Source of the DNA: Gordonia mangrovi
GTDB lineage: Bacteria; Actinomycetota; Actinomycetes; Mycobacteriales; Mycobacteriaceae
Length of the DNA stretch: 64,000 bases
Assembly (NCBI RefSeq): GCF_024734075.1
Contig: NZ_CP102850.1
Span: 1,612,001 to 1,676,000 of the forward strand
Direction of reading: 5' to 3'
A program made the position numbers and the translations under genes. A model generated the notes under the pieces. The model worked only from the letters and a program-made list of their open reading frames with translations, was not told where the DNA came from and did no database searches. Position 1 is the stretch's first letter. Every line of letters starts with the position of its first letter. Of the stretch, positions 33,876-43,165 are shown one piece after another.

Positions 33876-35426
33876 GCCGGCGGCGCCCGCGGGTTCGGCC
33901 GATGACCGACCCTCGCCCGGCGCCGGGGGAGCGACAGGCGCACCGCGCAGCAGATAGGCCGCCGCGAGGGCTGCGGCCGCGGTGATCGCGACAGCGACCC
34001 ACACCGCGCTGTGCAGTCCGTCGACAAAGACCTCCTGCACCGCGATCTGCAGTTGTGCACCGACGGCCGCCGGCGCCTGACGCGCCACCTCGACACCGGC
34101 CATCACCGACTCCTCGGCGACCCCGGTCACCGCCTGTGGAAGCCCGAGCGCGGCGAGTCGCTCGCCCACCCCGGAGGTGTAGACCGAGGTCAACACCGAC
34201 CCCAGCACCGCGACGCCGAGGGTGCCGCCGATCTCGCGGGTCGTGTCGTTGACCGCCGAGCCGGCGCCGGCCTGCGCCGGGGTCAACGCATCCATGATGA
34301 CCTGGGTGCACGGCCCGGAGATGAACGCCAGCCCCATCGCCATCAGCGACATCGACCAGATGATCAGTTCCCAGTATCCCGACGTCCGCGACGAGATCTC
34401 CACCAGCGCAAACCCACCGGACATCAGCACCGCACCGCCGACAGCGACCGGGCGCGGACCGAAACGGTGCGACAGCGCCATCGCGACCGGCGAGAACACC
34501 GCCATCACCACCGCGAACGGGAGGGTCCGCAGGCCCGCCTCCAGTGGGCCGTAGCCCTGCACCGCCTGGAAGAACTGGGTGATCAGGAAGATGAATCCGA
34601 ACAGCGCGAAGAACGCGACGCTGATCATGCCCGCGGCGGTGGCGAAATGCCGGTTGGCGAACAACCGGACGTCGAGGATCGGGTGATCGATGGTCAGTTC
34701 CCGCCGGCCGAACAGGCCGAGCGCACCGACGGCGATGGCGAGGCCACCGATCGTGCGCGGATCGGTCCATCCGAGGTGCGGTCCCTCGATCACCGAATAC
34801 GTCAGCAGCCCGAGACCGATCACCGACAGCCCGAGCCCGACGAAGTCGAACCGCGAGACACGCTCGGGCCGGGTACCGGGAACCACTGCCACGATGGCAA
34901 CCACCGCGATCGCGGCCACCGGGAGATTCACCCAGAACACCGACGACCAGGCATAGTGCTCGAGCAACCAACCGCCCAGCACCGGACCGACAGCCACCGC
35001 CACACCGGACGTCGCCGCCCAGATACCCACGGCTGCAGCACGTTCACGCGACTCGACGAAGATCGACACGATGATCGCCAGCGTCGCCGGGAACACCAGC
35101 GCGGCGAACAGACCCAGCCCGGCCCGCGCCGCGATCAACTGCCCGAGCGTCTGCGACGACGCCGCCAGCGCAGACACACCGGCGAATCCGACGATGCCGC
35201 TCAGCAACATCCGCCGATGCCCGAACCGGTCACCGAGGTAGCCGCCGGTCAGCAGCAGACCGGCGAACACCAGGGTGTAGGCGTCGACGATCCACTGCAA
35301 CCCGGAGATCCCGGCATCGAGGTCACGCGCCATGGTCGGCAGCGCGACGTTGACGATCGTGTTGTCGACCATCACCAACAACTCGGCAAAGCACAGGGCC
35401 GCCAGGGCCCACCAGCGAGTACGCAT
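33837..35426 (-). CDS. DHA2 family multidrug exporter (14 TMS)
   Basis: A 529-residue EmrB/QacA-type MFS transporter. FAELLVMVDNTIVNVALPTM is the helix-1 signature, GYLGDRFGHRRML is motif A, and GPVLGGWLLEHYAWSSVFWV is motif C plus the QacA-family helix-5 block. The chain is compatible with 14 helices and a short cytosolic tail. Its divergent TetR neighbour and the palindrome between them indicate a ligand-induced efflux system. Likely substrates are lipophilic cations or antibiotics. The exact compound is unknown. The last 39 bases overlap the reductase gene tail to tail. Confidence 0.9.
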   Translation of the reverse strand: MRTRWWALAALCFAELLVMVDNTIVNVALPTMARDLDAGISGLQWIVDAYTLVFAGLLLTGGYLGDRFGHRRMLLSGIVGFAGVSALAASSQTLGQLIAARAGLGLFAALVFPATLAIIVSIFVESRERAAAVGIWAATSGVAVAVGPVLGGWLLEHYAWSSVFWVNLPVAAIAVVAIVAVVPGTRPERVSRFDFVGLGLSVIGLGLLTYSVIEGPHLGWTDPRTIGGLAIAVGALGLFGRRELTIDHPILDVRLFANRHFATAAGMISVAFFALFGFIFLITQFFQAVQGYGPLEAGLRTLPFAVVMAVFSPVAMALSHRFGPRPVAVGGAVLMSGGFALVEISSRTSGYWELIIWSMSLMAMGLAFISGPCTQVIMDALTPAQAGAGSAVNDTTREIGGTLGVAVLGSVLTSVYTSGVGERLAALGLPQAVTGVAEESVMAGVEVARQAPAAVGAQLQIAVQEVFVDGLHSAVWVAVAITAAAALAAAYLLRGAPVAPPAPGEGRSSAEPAGAAGLQVEREVTAGTA

Positions 35427-35481
35427 GAGGCTTCTCCTTCACGAGGATTATTAGGACATCGTCATACTGTTGTGGCACGTT

Positions 35482-35499
35482 GTTCTACTCAAGTAGAAC
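35482..35499. promoter_or_regulatory. TetR operator between exporter and regulator
   Basis: A perfect inverted repeat GTTCTACT-ca-AGTAGAAC in the 96-base divergent region, 23 bases before the TetR ATG and 55 before the exporter ATG. A partial copy, GCTAGTAGAG, follows. Its position suits repression of both genes. Confidence 0.75.
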
Positions 35500-35522
35500 G
35501 CTGTGCTAGTAGAGTTGTCAAC

Positions 35523-36098
35523 ATGTCTCCGACGAAGAACTCCCGGACCCCGGCGACCGAGGTCCGCGCCAACCTCATTGCCGCGGGTCGCCGACTCCTC
35601 GAGCGCGACGGGGCCGCCGCGCTGACAGTGCGCGCGGTGGCCACCGAGGCCGGTGTCGCACCGATGGGGGTGTACAACCACTTCGACGGCAAAGACGGAC
35701 TGCTCGACGCGGTGGTCACCGACGGCTTCGGGGAGTTCGGCTCCCAGATCGCGGCCACCGAGGCCGACCCCGCCGCGCGTCTGCTGGCCAGCGGACGCCG
35801 CTACCGTGAGTTCGCGCTCGCCAATCCCCGCCTCTACGAGTTGATGTTCTCCACCGAATGCCACCCCGACGACGACGTGGCGGCCGAGGCGTTCGAGGTG
35901 CTCGCCGACATCATCCGCTACGGTCAGGCGGCCGCGATCATCATGGCCGGCGATCCGTACGTACTCGCCGGACAGGTGTGGGCGTGCGTGCACGGTGCGG
36001 TGAGCCTCGAATTGGCCGCCTCGCATCCCCCATTCCTCGATCCGTCGGTCAACTACGCCCAGCTGCTCGATCTGATCGCACGAGGAATCCGAGCCTGA
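35523..36098 (+). CDS. TetR family repressor of the exporter
   Basis: A 191-residue TetR regulator. The DNA-binding part is RRLLERDGAAALTVRAVATE, then AGVAPMGVYNHFDGKDGLLD (residues about 22-65). The C-terminal domain (ANPRLYELMFSTECHP, YGQAAAIIMAGDPYVLAGQV) is a TetR_C_33-like ligand pocket. Its gene is divergent from the DHA2 exporter, with a perfect palindrome between, so it most likely represses both itself and the pump until a substrate binds. The ATG at 35523 is the start of the conserved region. Confidence 0.88.
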   Translation: MSPTKNSRTPATEVRANLIAAGRRLLERDGAAALTVRAVATEAGVAPMGVYNHFDGKDGLLDAVVTDGFGEFGSQIAATEADPAARLLASGRRYREFALANPRLYELMFSTECHPDDDVAAEAFEVLADIIRYGQAAAIIMAGDPYVLAGQVWACVHGAVSLELAASHPPFLDPSVNYAQLLDLIARGIRA

Positions 36099-36145
36099 CC
36101 AGTGTCCCGCGTCGGAAATGGCGCACCATCTGGGAGAATGTCGCG

Positions 36146-36934
36146 ATGACCGAATACCGGATCGACGATCTCGCGCGCGCCGCCGGCACCACCACCCGCA
36201 ATGTCCGCGGCTATCAGGACCGCGGCCTACTGCCGCGGCCCCTGCGTCGCGGCCGCATCGCGATCTACACCGACGCCCACCTGGCGCGCCTCAAGGTGAT
36301 CAACGATCTACTCAAACGCGGCTTCACCATCCGTCACATCGGTGAGTTCCTCTCCGGACTGCAACGCGGCGAGAACCTGGCGAAGGTCCTCGGACTCGAG
36401 GAACTGGTCTCCGAGCCCTGGTCCACGGCCACCTCGACCACGGTGTCCGCCGACGACCTGCGGAACCTGCTCAACTCGGGCAACCCCGCCCACTACGAGC
36501 GGCTCGCCGAGTACGGGCTGGTCGAACCCGATGGCCCGGGCGATCCGCCCGACCGCTACGTCGTCCTCGATCAGGAAACCGTCTCCGCCTACGGCCGGCT
36601 GGTGAAACTCGGACTCCCCCTCAGCGGCATCCTGGATGTGCACGGCCATCTCGACCACCAGATGTCGGCCGTCGCCACCATCGTCATCTCCGCGGGTCGG
36701 CGTGCGGTCACCGAAGGGCACGAAGACGGTTGGCTGCCGCAAACGACTGCCGAATCTGATTGGGCGACAGAACTTCTGGGCGAACTACGACGCGCCGGCT
36801 CGGTGTCGGCGCACAACGCCCTCGACCGCGCGTTGGATCGCGACCTCGCCCGACAACTCAGTGAATACCTGAACCGGGCACGCGCATCCGCCGGCGATTC
36901 CTCGGACACCCCCGCGGTGACCTCGGAACCCTGA
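36146..36934 (+). CDS. MerR family regulator
   Basis: A 262-residue regulator with an N-terminal winged helix: YRIDDLARAAGTTTRNVRGY, QDRGLLPRPLRRGRIAIYTD, then HLARLKVINDLLKRGFTIRH. A coiled dimerisation helix follows, with an unusually long C-terminal region (residues about 110-262) of unknown ligand. No cysteine cluster for metal binding is visible. It lies 47 bases after the TetR gene on the same strand, so it may be cotranscribed or stand alone. The target is unknown because the adjacent downstream genes are on the other strand. Confidence 0.85.
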   Translation: MTEYRIDDLARAAGTTTRNVRGYQDRGLLPRPLRRGRIAIYTDAHLARLKVINDLLKRGFTIRHIGEFLSGLQRGENLAKVLGLEELVSEPWSTATSTTVSADDLRNLLNSGNPAHYERLAEYGLVEPDGPGDPPDRYVVLDQETVSAYGRLVKLGLPLSGILDVHGHLDHQMSAVATIVISAGRRAVTEGHEDGWLPQTTAESDWATELLGELRRAGSVSAHNALDRALDRDLARQLSEYLNRARASAGDSSDTPAVTSEP

Positions 36935-36951
36935 GGAGCCGGCCTCCCGCG

Positions 36952-37641
36952 TCAGAACGGTATGACGATCGGCGGCAGCCCGGGAATCGGATTGGGGATG
37001 GTCCGCTGCTGAGGTGGCGGCGGAACCGGGATCGGGGGTGGGGCCGGTGGCGGCGGCGGAGTCGCCTGCCGGTCCTGCGGACGACGCTGTGCCGGTGGCC
37101 CACCCGGCGTCGAATCCGGGGTTGAATACGTCTGCTGCGGTGGTGGCGGTGGGACATACCGTGCCGCCGGCTGCCGGGCATCGGCCAGTTGTGTCGGGTC
37201 GAGGCGATCGGCAGCGCCGGTCGCCGGACCGGCGGGTTGTGCCGGAGCCGAGCGCTGTGCGCCGTCGATGAATGCGGACAGTCCGTCCGGATTGTCCGCG
37301 TTGTCGCCGGCGAAGAACGCGATGACCCCCGCGACGACGAGCGCAGCTCCGATCCCGATGATCGCGCAGACCGTGACGATTCCGAGCGCCACCAGGGGTT
37401 TCGCCATCTTCTTCCGCGAACGACCCCGACGTTCCGGCGGCAGGGTCGCGATCCGCTCGGGCAGCGGGTGATCACTCGGGATCGGACCATCGTCCGGCCA
37501 CTCCGGCGACAGCTCCGCACGCGCGATCGTCGTATCGTCTCGATGCCGGCCTACGCGACGGCCGGGTTCGAGCGGGCGTCGCGGGGGATCGTCGGTCGTC
37601 GTGGCGGTGTCACGACCGAGGGTTGCTGGGAGATCTCTCAT
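36952..37641 (-). CDS. Single-pass membrane protein with proline-rich shared tail
   Basis: A 229-residue protein from ATG 37641. Residues 1-78 are polar and cytosolic and end in basic RRGRSRKKMA. Residues 81-112 form a long membrane helix (PLVALGIVTVCAIIGIGAAL...). The exported remainder is proline-rich and contains AARYVPPPPP and the end RTIPNPIPGLPPIVIPF. The next gene upstream encodes a protein with the same two tail motifs, so the C-terminal regions are paralogous. No enzyme motif is present. An envelope scaffold or partner-recognition role is a guess. It lies downstream on the same strand as that gene, 204 bases apart. Confidence 0.7.
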   Translation of the reverse strand: MRDLPATLGRDTATTTDDPPRRPLEPGRRVGRHRDDTTIARAELSPEWPDDGPIPSDHPLPERIATLPPERRGRSRKKMAKPLVALGIVTVCAIIGIGAALVVAGVIAFFAGDNADNPDGLSAFIDGAQRSAPAQPAGPATGAADRLDPTQLADARQPAARYVPPPPPQQTYSTPDSTPGGPPAQRRPQDRQATPPPPPAPPPIPVPPPPQQRTIPNPIPGLPPIVIPF

Positions 37642-37845
37642 CGGACCTGATGCCCTGCGGTATCGAGCATGTCCGGAACGCATGCCGGCTGGTTGCCGGT
37701 TCTCCAAATGTCAGGACACCCTGATCATCGATCAACCGGCCCGGCAGCTCGGGTGTCCGAACCTGCCGGAAACCCGACGGTAACACGCAACTCGACAGCA
37801 CACAGTCCGAACAAACCCGCAGCACACGCCCGACGGTGCACTCGG

Positions 37846-39312
37846 TCAGCCGGGCAGGATGATCGGCGGCAGACCAGGAATCGGATTGGGGATGACCCGC
37901 TGACGCGGCCGCGGCCTCGGACGCGGCTGATTCTGCTGCTGCTGTGTGGGCTCGCTGGTGGTGGTCGGTGGCGGCGGCGGAGGCGGCGTGTAGCGTGCCG
38001 CTGCGACCCCGGCATCCACCACGTCGGCCGGGTCGGCGTAGTCCGGCGGTGGCCCATCGACGACGGTCTGTGTGGCGGCCGGCGATGCGGCCGATCGATC
38101 CTGGGGCTCTGCACCGGTGACGGCGACGGCGACCGTCACGGCGATCACGGCGACCACACCGGCGGCGCCCACGCCCGCGAACAAGCGTTTCGGTATGCGC
38201 GGCCGGGCTTGTCGAACGGATACGGGTCGCTCGGCGCCGGTCGGCTCGAACGCCCACTCACGCGGATCGTAGCCGCTCGGGGGCGGGGGCGGCCCCGCGT
38301 CCACGACCGTTCGCGGTGCCGGATCTACGGGCGTGACGGGCGCGTCGAGCAGATACGGGTCGTCGACGGCAGCGGTCGCCGCTTCGACATTCGCGGAATG
38401 TGGGTGAACAACCGGCGCACCGGGGTCGTCCGCCGGCGCGCCGGCCCGATCCTGCGCTGCCGTCACCACGGCGATCGGCTCGGTGATCGGCGTCGTCACA
38501 TCGTCGATCCAGGCGGCCGGGAAGTCGCCCGACTGCGAGGGCTGCGCGACGGGTACCACCGCAACGGGTTCGGCGTCGCGCCCGGTGTCGCGGAACGCTG
38601 ATGTCATCGAGTTCGCCCGCGGCGTCTCGGTGACCGCCGGGGGTACCGAGCCGCCGACCTCGGGGCCGGCAGGCGCCGTGGGCAGGGCGTCGTGAGGCGT
38701 GTCGTCGTCGGAGCCGATCCCGAGGACGGGCATCGAGACGCGGGCGGCGAGCGCCGTGGGCAGCCCCGGCCACAACTGGTGTCCCGCCACGAGCACCACC
38801 GACGTCACCGGTTCGGTAGCGGTTCGGGCGACCTCGTCGCAGAGCCCGGCGACTTGATCGGTCAGGGACTCGGCAGCTTCGTCCAGGTCGCGTCGAGCTA
38901 CCCGAACAAACCGGACATGCTCGCGACCCATGATGAAGGTGGCGTCGGAGGTGGACAGGCGAACGCGGGCTCGCTCGGCGAGGTCGAGTACCTCCGCGGT
39001 CCACTCATCGCTGGTCGGCTCGGCGATGCGACCGGTGCGCACGAGATGATCGGCGAGCAGTTGGTCGAGCACCGCCGGGCGGATACCCGGGGCGACGCGG
39101 TCGCCGGTCACCGATTCGAGTCGCGGGTCGGCGAGCCCCACCCGCAGGCCACCGGGGCGTACATCGAGCACGAGGAACGGCCGATCGGCCGGGATACCGC
39201 GCGCCGCGTGCCGGGCCGCGATGGCCCCGAGTAGAGATGGGGCGAGTGGACGTTCGTCGAAGTCGGTGGTCGCGTCGACCGACCGATCGCCATCCGTCGA
39301 GTCGTCTGTCAT
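37846..39312 (-). CDS. Hsp70-like fragment fused to membrane helix and proline-rich tail
   Basis: A 488-residue protein. Residues about 45-200 resemble part of an Hsp70/actin ATPase: FLVLDVRPGGLRVGLADPRL, AERARVRLSTSDATFIMGRE, SVVLVAGHQLWPGLPTAL. The full nucleotide-binding motifs (DLGTT, complete GGxxR) are absent. A disordered 170-residue linker leads to a membrane helix at about 378-399 (FAGVGAAGVVAVIAVTVAVA). The outside tail has AARYTPPPPPPP and ends RVIPNPIPGLPPIILPG, shared with the next gene downstream. Hsp70 similarity is inferred by eye and is moderate. The protein may be a non-ATPase scaffold. Confidence 0.65.
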   Translation of the reverse strand: MTDDSTDGDRSVDATTDFDERPLAPSLLGAIAARHAARGIPADRPFLVLDVRPGGLRVGLADPRLESVTGDRVAPGIRPAVLDQLLADHLVRTGRIAEPTSDEWTAEVLDLAERARVRLSTSDATFIMGREHVRFVRVARRDLDEAAESLTDQVAGLCDEVARTATEPVTSVVLVAGHQLWPGLPTALAARVSMPVLGIGSDDDTPHDALPTAPAGPEVGGSVPPAVTETPRANSMTSAFRDTGRDAEPVAVVPVAQPSQSGDFPAAWIDDVTTPITEPIAVVTAAQDRAGAPADDPGAPVVHPHSANVEAATAAVDDPYLLDAPVTPVDPAPRTVVDAGPPPPPSGYDPREWAFEPTGAERPVSVRQARPRIPKRLFAGVGAAGVVAVIAVTVAVAVTGAEPQDRSAASPAATQTVVDGPPPDYADPADVVDAGVAAARYTPPPPPPPTTTSEPTQQQQNQPRPRPRPRQRVIPNPIPGLPPIILPG

Positions 39313-39407
39313 CCGATCCGATGCCCTGCGTCCGTAGATTCCCCCGCGTGCCCGCCTCGGCGATGTCGCTCGAGATGACGTGCGGTCACGACACTAACAT
39401 GACGGCC

Positions 39408-40817
39408 TCAGGCGCGCGGTCGGGCGATCTCCGGGGCGACGGGATCGGCGCCCGGGGTCGGGTCGGTCGGAAAGTGCGAGACCGTTGGCCGCATCGGCCC
39501 GCCCAGGGCATGCAGCTGCCATCCGGCCGCCTGCCACGCTGCCGCGTCGAGGCAACGCCGACCGTCCACGATGACCCGGGCCCGCACGACGTCGGACAGT
39601 TCCTCGGGCAGCATGTGCACGAACTCGGCCCATTCGGTCGCCACCACGACCGCGTCGGCCTGATCGCAGGCGTGCACCGCGGAGTCTGCGTACTCCAGCG
39701 TCGGGTAGAGACGACGCGAGTTGGCGGTCGCCTTCGGGTCGAAAACGGTCACCGTCGCCCCGCGCAGCGACAGCTGGCCGGCGACATTGAGTGCGGGCGA
39801 GTCGCGGACGTCGTCGCTCTCCGGTTTGAAGGCCGCGCCCAGGATGGCGATGTTGGCGCCCAGCACGTCCCCGCCGACCGCCTCGGCCACCAGGTCGACG
39901 AGCGCCGCGCGGCGACGGGTGTTGATGGCGTCGACCTCGCGCAGGAATCGCAGTGCCCGACCGGCGCCGACCTCGTCCGCGCGGGCCAGGAAACCGCGGA
40001 TGTCCTTGGGGAGGCAGCCACCACCGAAACCCAGTCCGGCGTTGAGGAATCGGCGACCGATGCGGTTGTCGTAGCCGATCGCGTCGGCCAGTGTGGAGAC
40101 GTCGGCGCCGACGTTCTCACAGATCTCGCTGACCGCGTTGATGAACGAGATCTTGGTGGCCAGGAAGGCATTCGCCGATACCTTGACCAATTCCGCTGTT
40201 GCCCAGTCGGTCTGGATGAACGGGACACCGGAAGCGAGGATCTCGCGGTAGATCTCGCCGAGCACCTGTGCGGCCGGGCCGTCGGCGCGGTTGGGATCGG
40301 TGCCCAGCACCAGGCGGTCCGGGTCGAGGGTGTCCTCGACGGCGAACCCCTCCCGCAGGAACTCCGGGCTCCACACGAGCTCGATGTGTGCATCGGGCGC
40401 GGCGAGCACCGCGATCCGCTGCGCGAGCGCCGCCGCGGTACCCACCGGCACCGTCGACTTGCCGATGATGAGGTGTTCGCCGCGGACCAGCGGCGTCAAC
40501 GCGTCGACGGCCGCTTCGACATGCGAGAGGTCGACGCCGTATCCGCGACGCAGCTGCGGGGTGCCGACGCCGAGGAAGTGCACGGACGCGAAGTCGGCGG
40601 CCTCGCGGTGGTCGGTGGTGAAACGCAGCCGTCCCGCGGCCAGGTTGCGACGCAGCACGTCGGACAGGCCGGGTTCGAAGAACGGCACCTCGCCGGCCTG
40701 CAGACGGGCCACCTTTTCCGCGTCGACGTCCACACCCAGCACGTCGTGTCCCAACTCGGCCATGCAGGCCGCGTGGGTGGCTCCGAGGTAGCCGCACCCG
40801 ATCACAGTCAGCTTCAT
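39408..40817 (-). CDS. udgA: UDP-glucose 6-dehydrogenase
   Basis: A 469-residue enzyme oxidising UDP-glucose to UDP-glucuronate with two NAD+, a precursor of acidic sugars and some cell-wall glycans. The Rossmann loop is MKLTVIGCGYLGATHA (residues 1-16). KSTVPVGT, the catalytic-cysteine block AGLGFGGGCLPKDIRGF and the LGAAFKPESDDVRDSP hinge are all present. ATG 40817 starts the nucleotide-binding strand. Extensions upstream lack similarity. It neighbours dcd, as udgA (Rv0322) does in M. tuberculosis, with the same strand relationship reversed relative to the window. Confidence 0.93.
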   Translation of the reverse strand: MKLTVIGCGYLGATHAACMAELGHDVLGVDVDAEKVARLQAGEVPFFEPGLSDVLRRNLAAGRLRFTTDHREAADFASVHFLGVGTPQLRRGYGVDLSHVEAAVDALTPLVRGEHLIIGKSTVPVGTAAALAQRIAVLAAPDAHIELVWSPEFLREGFAVEDTLDPDRLVLGTDPNRADGPAAQVLGEIYREILASGVPFIQTDWATAELVKVSANAFLATKISFINAVSEICENVGADVSTLADAIGYDNRIGRRFLNAGLGFGGGCLPKDIRGFLARADEVGAGRALRFLREVDAINTRRRAALVDLVAEAVGGDVLGANIAILGAAFKPESDDVRDSPALNVAGQLSLRGATVTVFDPKATANSRRLYPTLEYADSAVHACDQADAVVVATEWAEFVHMLPEELSDVVRARVIVDGRRCLDAAAWQAAGWQLHALGGPMRPTVSHFPTDPTPGADPVAPEIARPRA

Positions 40818-40935
40818 GACTCTTTGGGTACGCGGGGTTTCCGTCCTTGACGCTACGGCGACGTGACCCGCCCCGATCGAGCGGGTGAACACGGAAAGTC
40901 GAAGGTGAATGCGATCAGAATCGGACGCTGCGCCG

Positions 40936-41511
40936 TCAGTCGGCGGGTCGCGTGAAGTTCAGATAGGCGCGTGACGGCGTCGGTCCGCGCTGCCCCTGGT
41001 ATTTCGAGCCGACCGACGAGCTGCCGTAGGGGTGTTCGGCCGGGCTCGACAGTCTGATGAGACAGAGCTGGCCGATCTTCATCCCGGGCCAGAGGGTGAT
41101 CGGGAGGTTGGCGACGTTCGACAACTCCAGGGTGATGTGGCCGGAGAAGCCCGGGTCGATGAAGCCCGCCGTCGAGTGGGTGAGCAGTCCCAGCCGACCC
41201 AGCGATGACTTGCCCTCCAGCCGCCCGGCGAGGTCGTCGGGCAGGCTGCAGACCTCCAGGGTGGAGCCGAGCACGAACTCTCCCGGATGCAGCACGAACG
41301 GCTCACCCTCGGCGGGTTCGACGAGAGAGGTCAGTTCGTCCTGACGCTGCGCCGGATCGATGTGGGTGTACTTCGTGTTGTTGAAGACCCGGAAGAGCCG
41401 ATCCAGCCGCACATCCACGCTGGACGGCTGCACCAAGGCGGGATCGAACGGCTCGAGCGCCAACCGTCCGTCGGCGATCTCGGCGCGGATGTCGCGGTCG
41501 GAGAGGAGCAC
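40936..41511 (-). CDS. dcd: dCTP deaminase
   Basis: A 191-residue trimeric enzyme that deaminates dCTP to dUTP (mycobacterial forms also go on to dUMP). Signatures are [54 protein letters not shown], the catalytic glutamate in GHITLELSN, and the end [20 protein letters not shown]. The start is GTG 41511, where the family's MLLSD begins. Length and ends match known Dcd proteins fully. It precedes udgA on the same strand with a 118-base gap. Confidence 0.95.
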   Translation of the reverse strand: MLLSDRDIRAEIADGRLALEPFDPALVQPSSVDVRLDRLFRVFNNTKYTHIDPAQRQDELTSLVEPAEGEPFVLHPGEFVLGSTLEVCSLPDDLAGRLEGKSSLGRLGLLTHSTAGFIDPGFSGHITLELSNVANLPITLWPGMKIGQLCLIRLSSPAEHPYGSSSVGSKYQGQRGPTPSRAYLNFTRPAD

Positions 41512-41683
41512 GCTGTGAGGTTAGCCGACGCGGGTTGGTGAACGACCGATGACCGCCGGCTGTCGAACCAGATGCGAATCTGCCCGAAGCATGGCCAACC
41601 GCCCGAATCCTCTTTTACAGTGACCCGCGTGACTGTCACGTGATCAGCGCGTGATGTGTGCGAGACACAGGTGGCAGAGGTAG

Positions 41684-43156
41684 ATGCGCGGGCGTGGGGG
41701 TTTCGGTTTGGTGGTCGATGGTCGTGCGCGCCGACGCGCGCTGGTGGTCGCGGTTGTCATGCTGGTGGTGACCGCGGTCACGGTGTCCTTCGGTGCCGAA
41801 CGCGGTGTCGGCGCAGTGGCGTCGGCCGCCCCGGTCTCGCCGTCCACGGCGAGTCCGCGGCCTGCGGACGCCAGGGACGAGCCCGAGGAGTGCGTCGGCT
41901 CACGGTTCGCGACGTTCGGGGCCGTCTACGACGCGATCTTTGATTCTCTGCTACCGACGATGCCACCCGAGATGCAGAAACGGGCCCCGTCGATCAAAGC
42001 GCGGGCCCATCGGGACATGCAGGGACTGCGGATCTCGAAGCTCGCGGTCTCCAATCACCCCTATGACATGGGCGCCGACGACGAGAGCCCGATCATGACC
42101 TATCGGGATCCGATCTCGCAGTGGATCGTGACCCAGTTGCTCAACGTGCGCGAGGGTGATGCGACCGAGGCGATCCCAGTGGAGAACCTGACCGTCGCGC
42201 AGGCCGTGGAGACGGTGTGGCTGTACCTATATGTGACAGTGATGGTGCCCTTGACGATCGCCCGTCGGACCGTGCCGTCGATCGCGACCGTGGCCGGGCC
42301 GATCAGCGTCGGCACCCTGATCACCCTGCCGATCCTGCTCGGGGTATTCGCCGCGACGCAGGTGTACCAGGCCGTCAGTGCGCGTCTGATCGATGCGTGC
42401 ATCGTCTCGGTGTCCCGCTCGGAGAAGGAGAACGCGGGCAAGGCTGTCAAGGATCTCCGTTTCACCGGGTCGGTGCCCGCGCTGCTGCGCGACATCGCCG
42501 ATCAGGTGGACCTCGCCGACCCGGAGACGTGCCCCGCGATCGGCACCTTGCCGCTGTCGCGGATCGTCGAGCGGACCTCGACGTACCTCCAGTCGATTAC
42601 CTCCGACGCGGCGACCGATCGCCGGATCGCTGCGATGGGCGACGATGTGCGGCAGTGGATGCAGCAGACCCGAGTACATCAGAACCTCATCCCGGCCGAT
42701 CCCGCCGACTACAACACCGCCGAATACGTCATCTCTCAGATCGGCGTGCTGATCCCGTACGTCGGTGGCGCGCCCCTCGACGTGGTGATCGGATTGAGCC
42801 ACAACCGCAATCAGGGTGACGACTTCGCCGCGACGGTACCGATCGCCGACCTGTCGGTGACCAAGACGCTGACCGCGGCGTACTACGCCTACGCGTTGGC
42901 CGCGCACATGGTCGAGTTGGCCTGGTCCCAGGGCGGGGTGGACCCTGCCGCGGCTCTGCTCAACGATTTGTTCCCCGACGCCGGCATCACCGCCGACATG
43001 ATCCCGAAGTCCACCGGTCTCCTCGGCGCACCCAACCTGTACGGACTCGTCGTGTACCACAACGTGTTGCGTTCGATGTGTCTCGCCGAGGACACGCGCC
43101 CGGCCGCACCGAAGGCGTCGACAAATCGGGTGCCGGTGTCGGCTGCGCGGTGGTGA
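41684..43156 (+). CDS. Exported or membrane protein of unknown function
   Basis: A 490-residue protein with an N-terminal hydrophobic segment after several arginines (RARRRALVVAVVMLVVTAVT), either a signal peptide or an anchor. A second hydrophobic region lies around residues 180-225 (VWLYLYVTVMVPLTIARR, then LITLPILLGVFAATQVYQAV), and a long helical C-terminal domain has only scattered cysteines. No catalytic motif is recognised. AGAGG precedes the ATG. It is on the opposite strand from dcd, in the place where M. tuberculosis has the exported protein Rv0320, but it is more than twice as long and not clearly related. It converges with an SDR gene. Confidence 0.7.
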   Translation: MRGRGGFGLVVDGRARRRALVVAVVMLVVTAVTVSFGAERGVGAVASAAPVSPSTASPRPADARDEPEECVGSRFATFGAVYDAIFDSLLPTMPPEMQKRAPSIKARAHRDMQGLRISKLAVSNHPYDMGADDESPIMTYRDPISQWIVTQLLNVREGDATEAIPVENLTVAQAVETVWLYLYVTVMVPLTIARRTVPSIATVAGPISVGTLITLPILLGVFAATQVYQAVSARLIDACIVSVSRSEKENAGKAVKDLRFTGSVPALLRDIADQVDLADPETCPAIGTLPLSRIVERTSTYLQSITSDAATDRRIAAMGDDVRQWMQQTRVHQNLIPADPADYNTAEYVISQIGVLIPYVGGAPLDVVIGLSHNRNQGDDFAATVPIADLSVTKTLTAAYYAYALAAHMVELAWSQGGVDPAAALLNDLFPDAGITADMIPKSTGLLGAPNLYGLVVYHNVLRSMCLAEDTRPAAPKASTNRVPVSAARW

Positions 43157-43165
43157 TGCGCGCAA

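Noticed and set aside
34011..35522. Upstream extension of the TetR regulator to 695 residues
   Set aside because: The added part is antisense to the DHA2 exporter and lacks similarity. The TetR domain starts right at ATG 35523.
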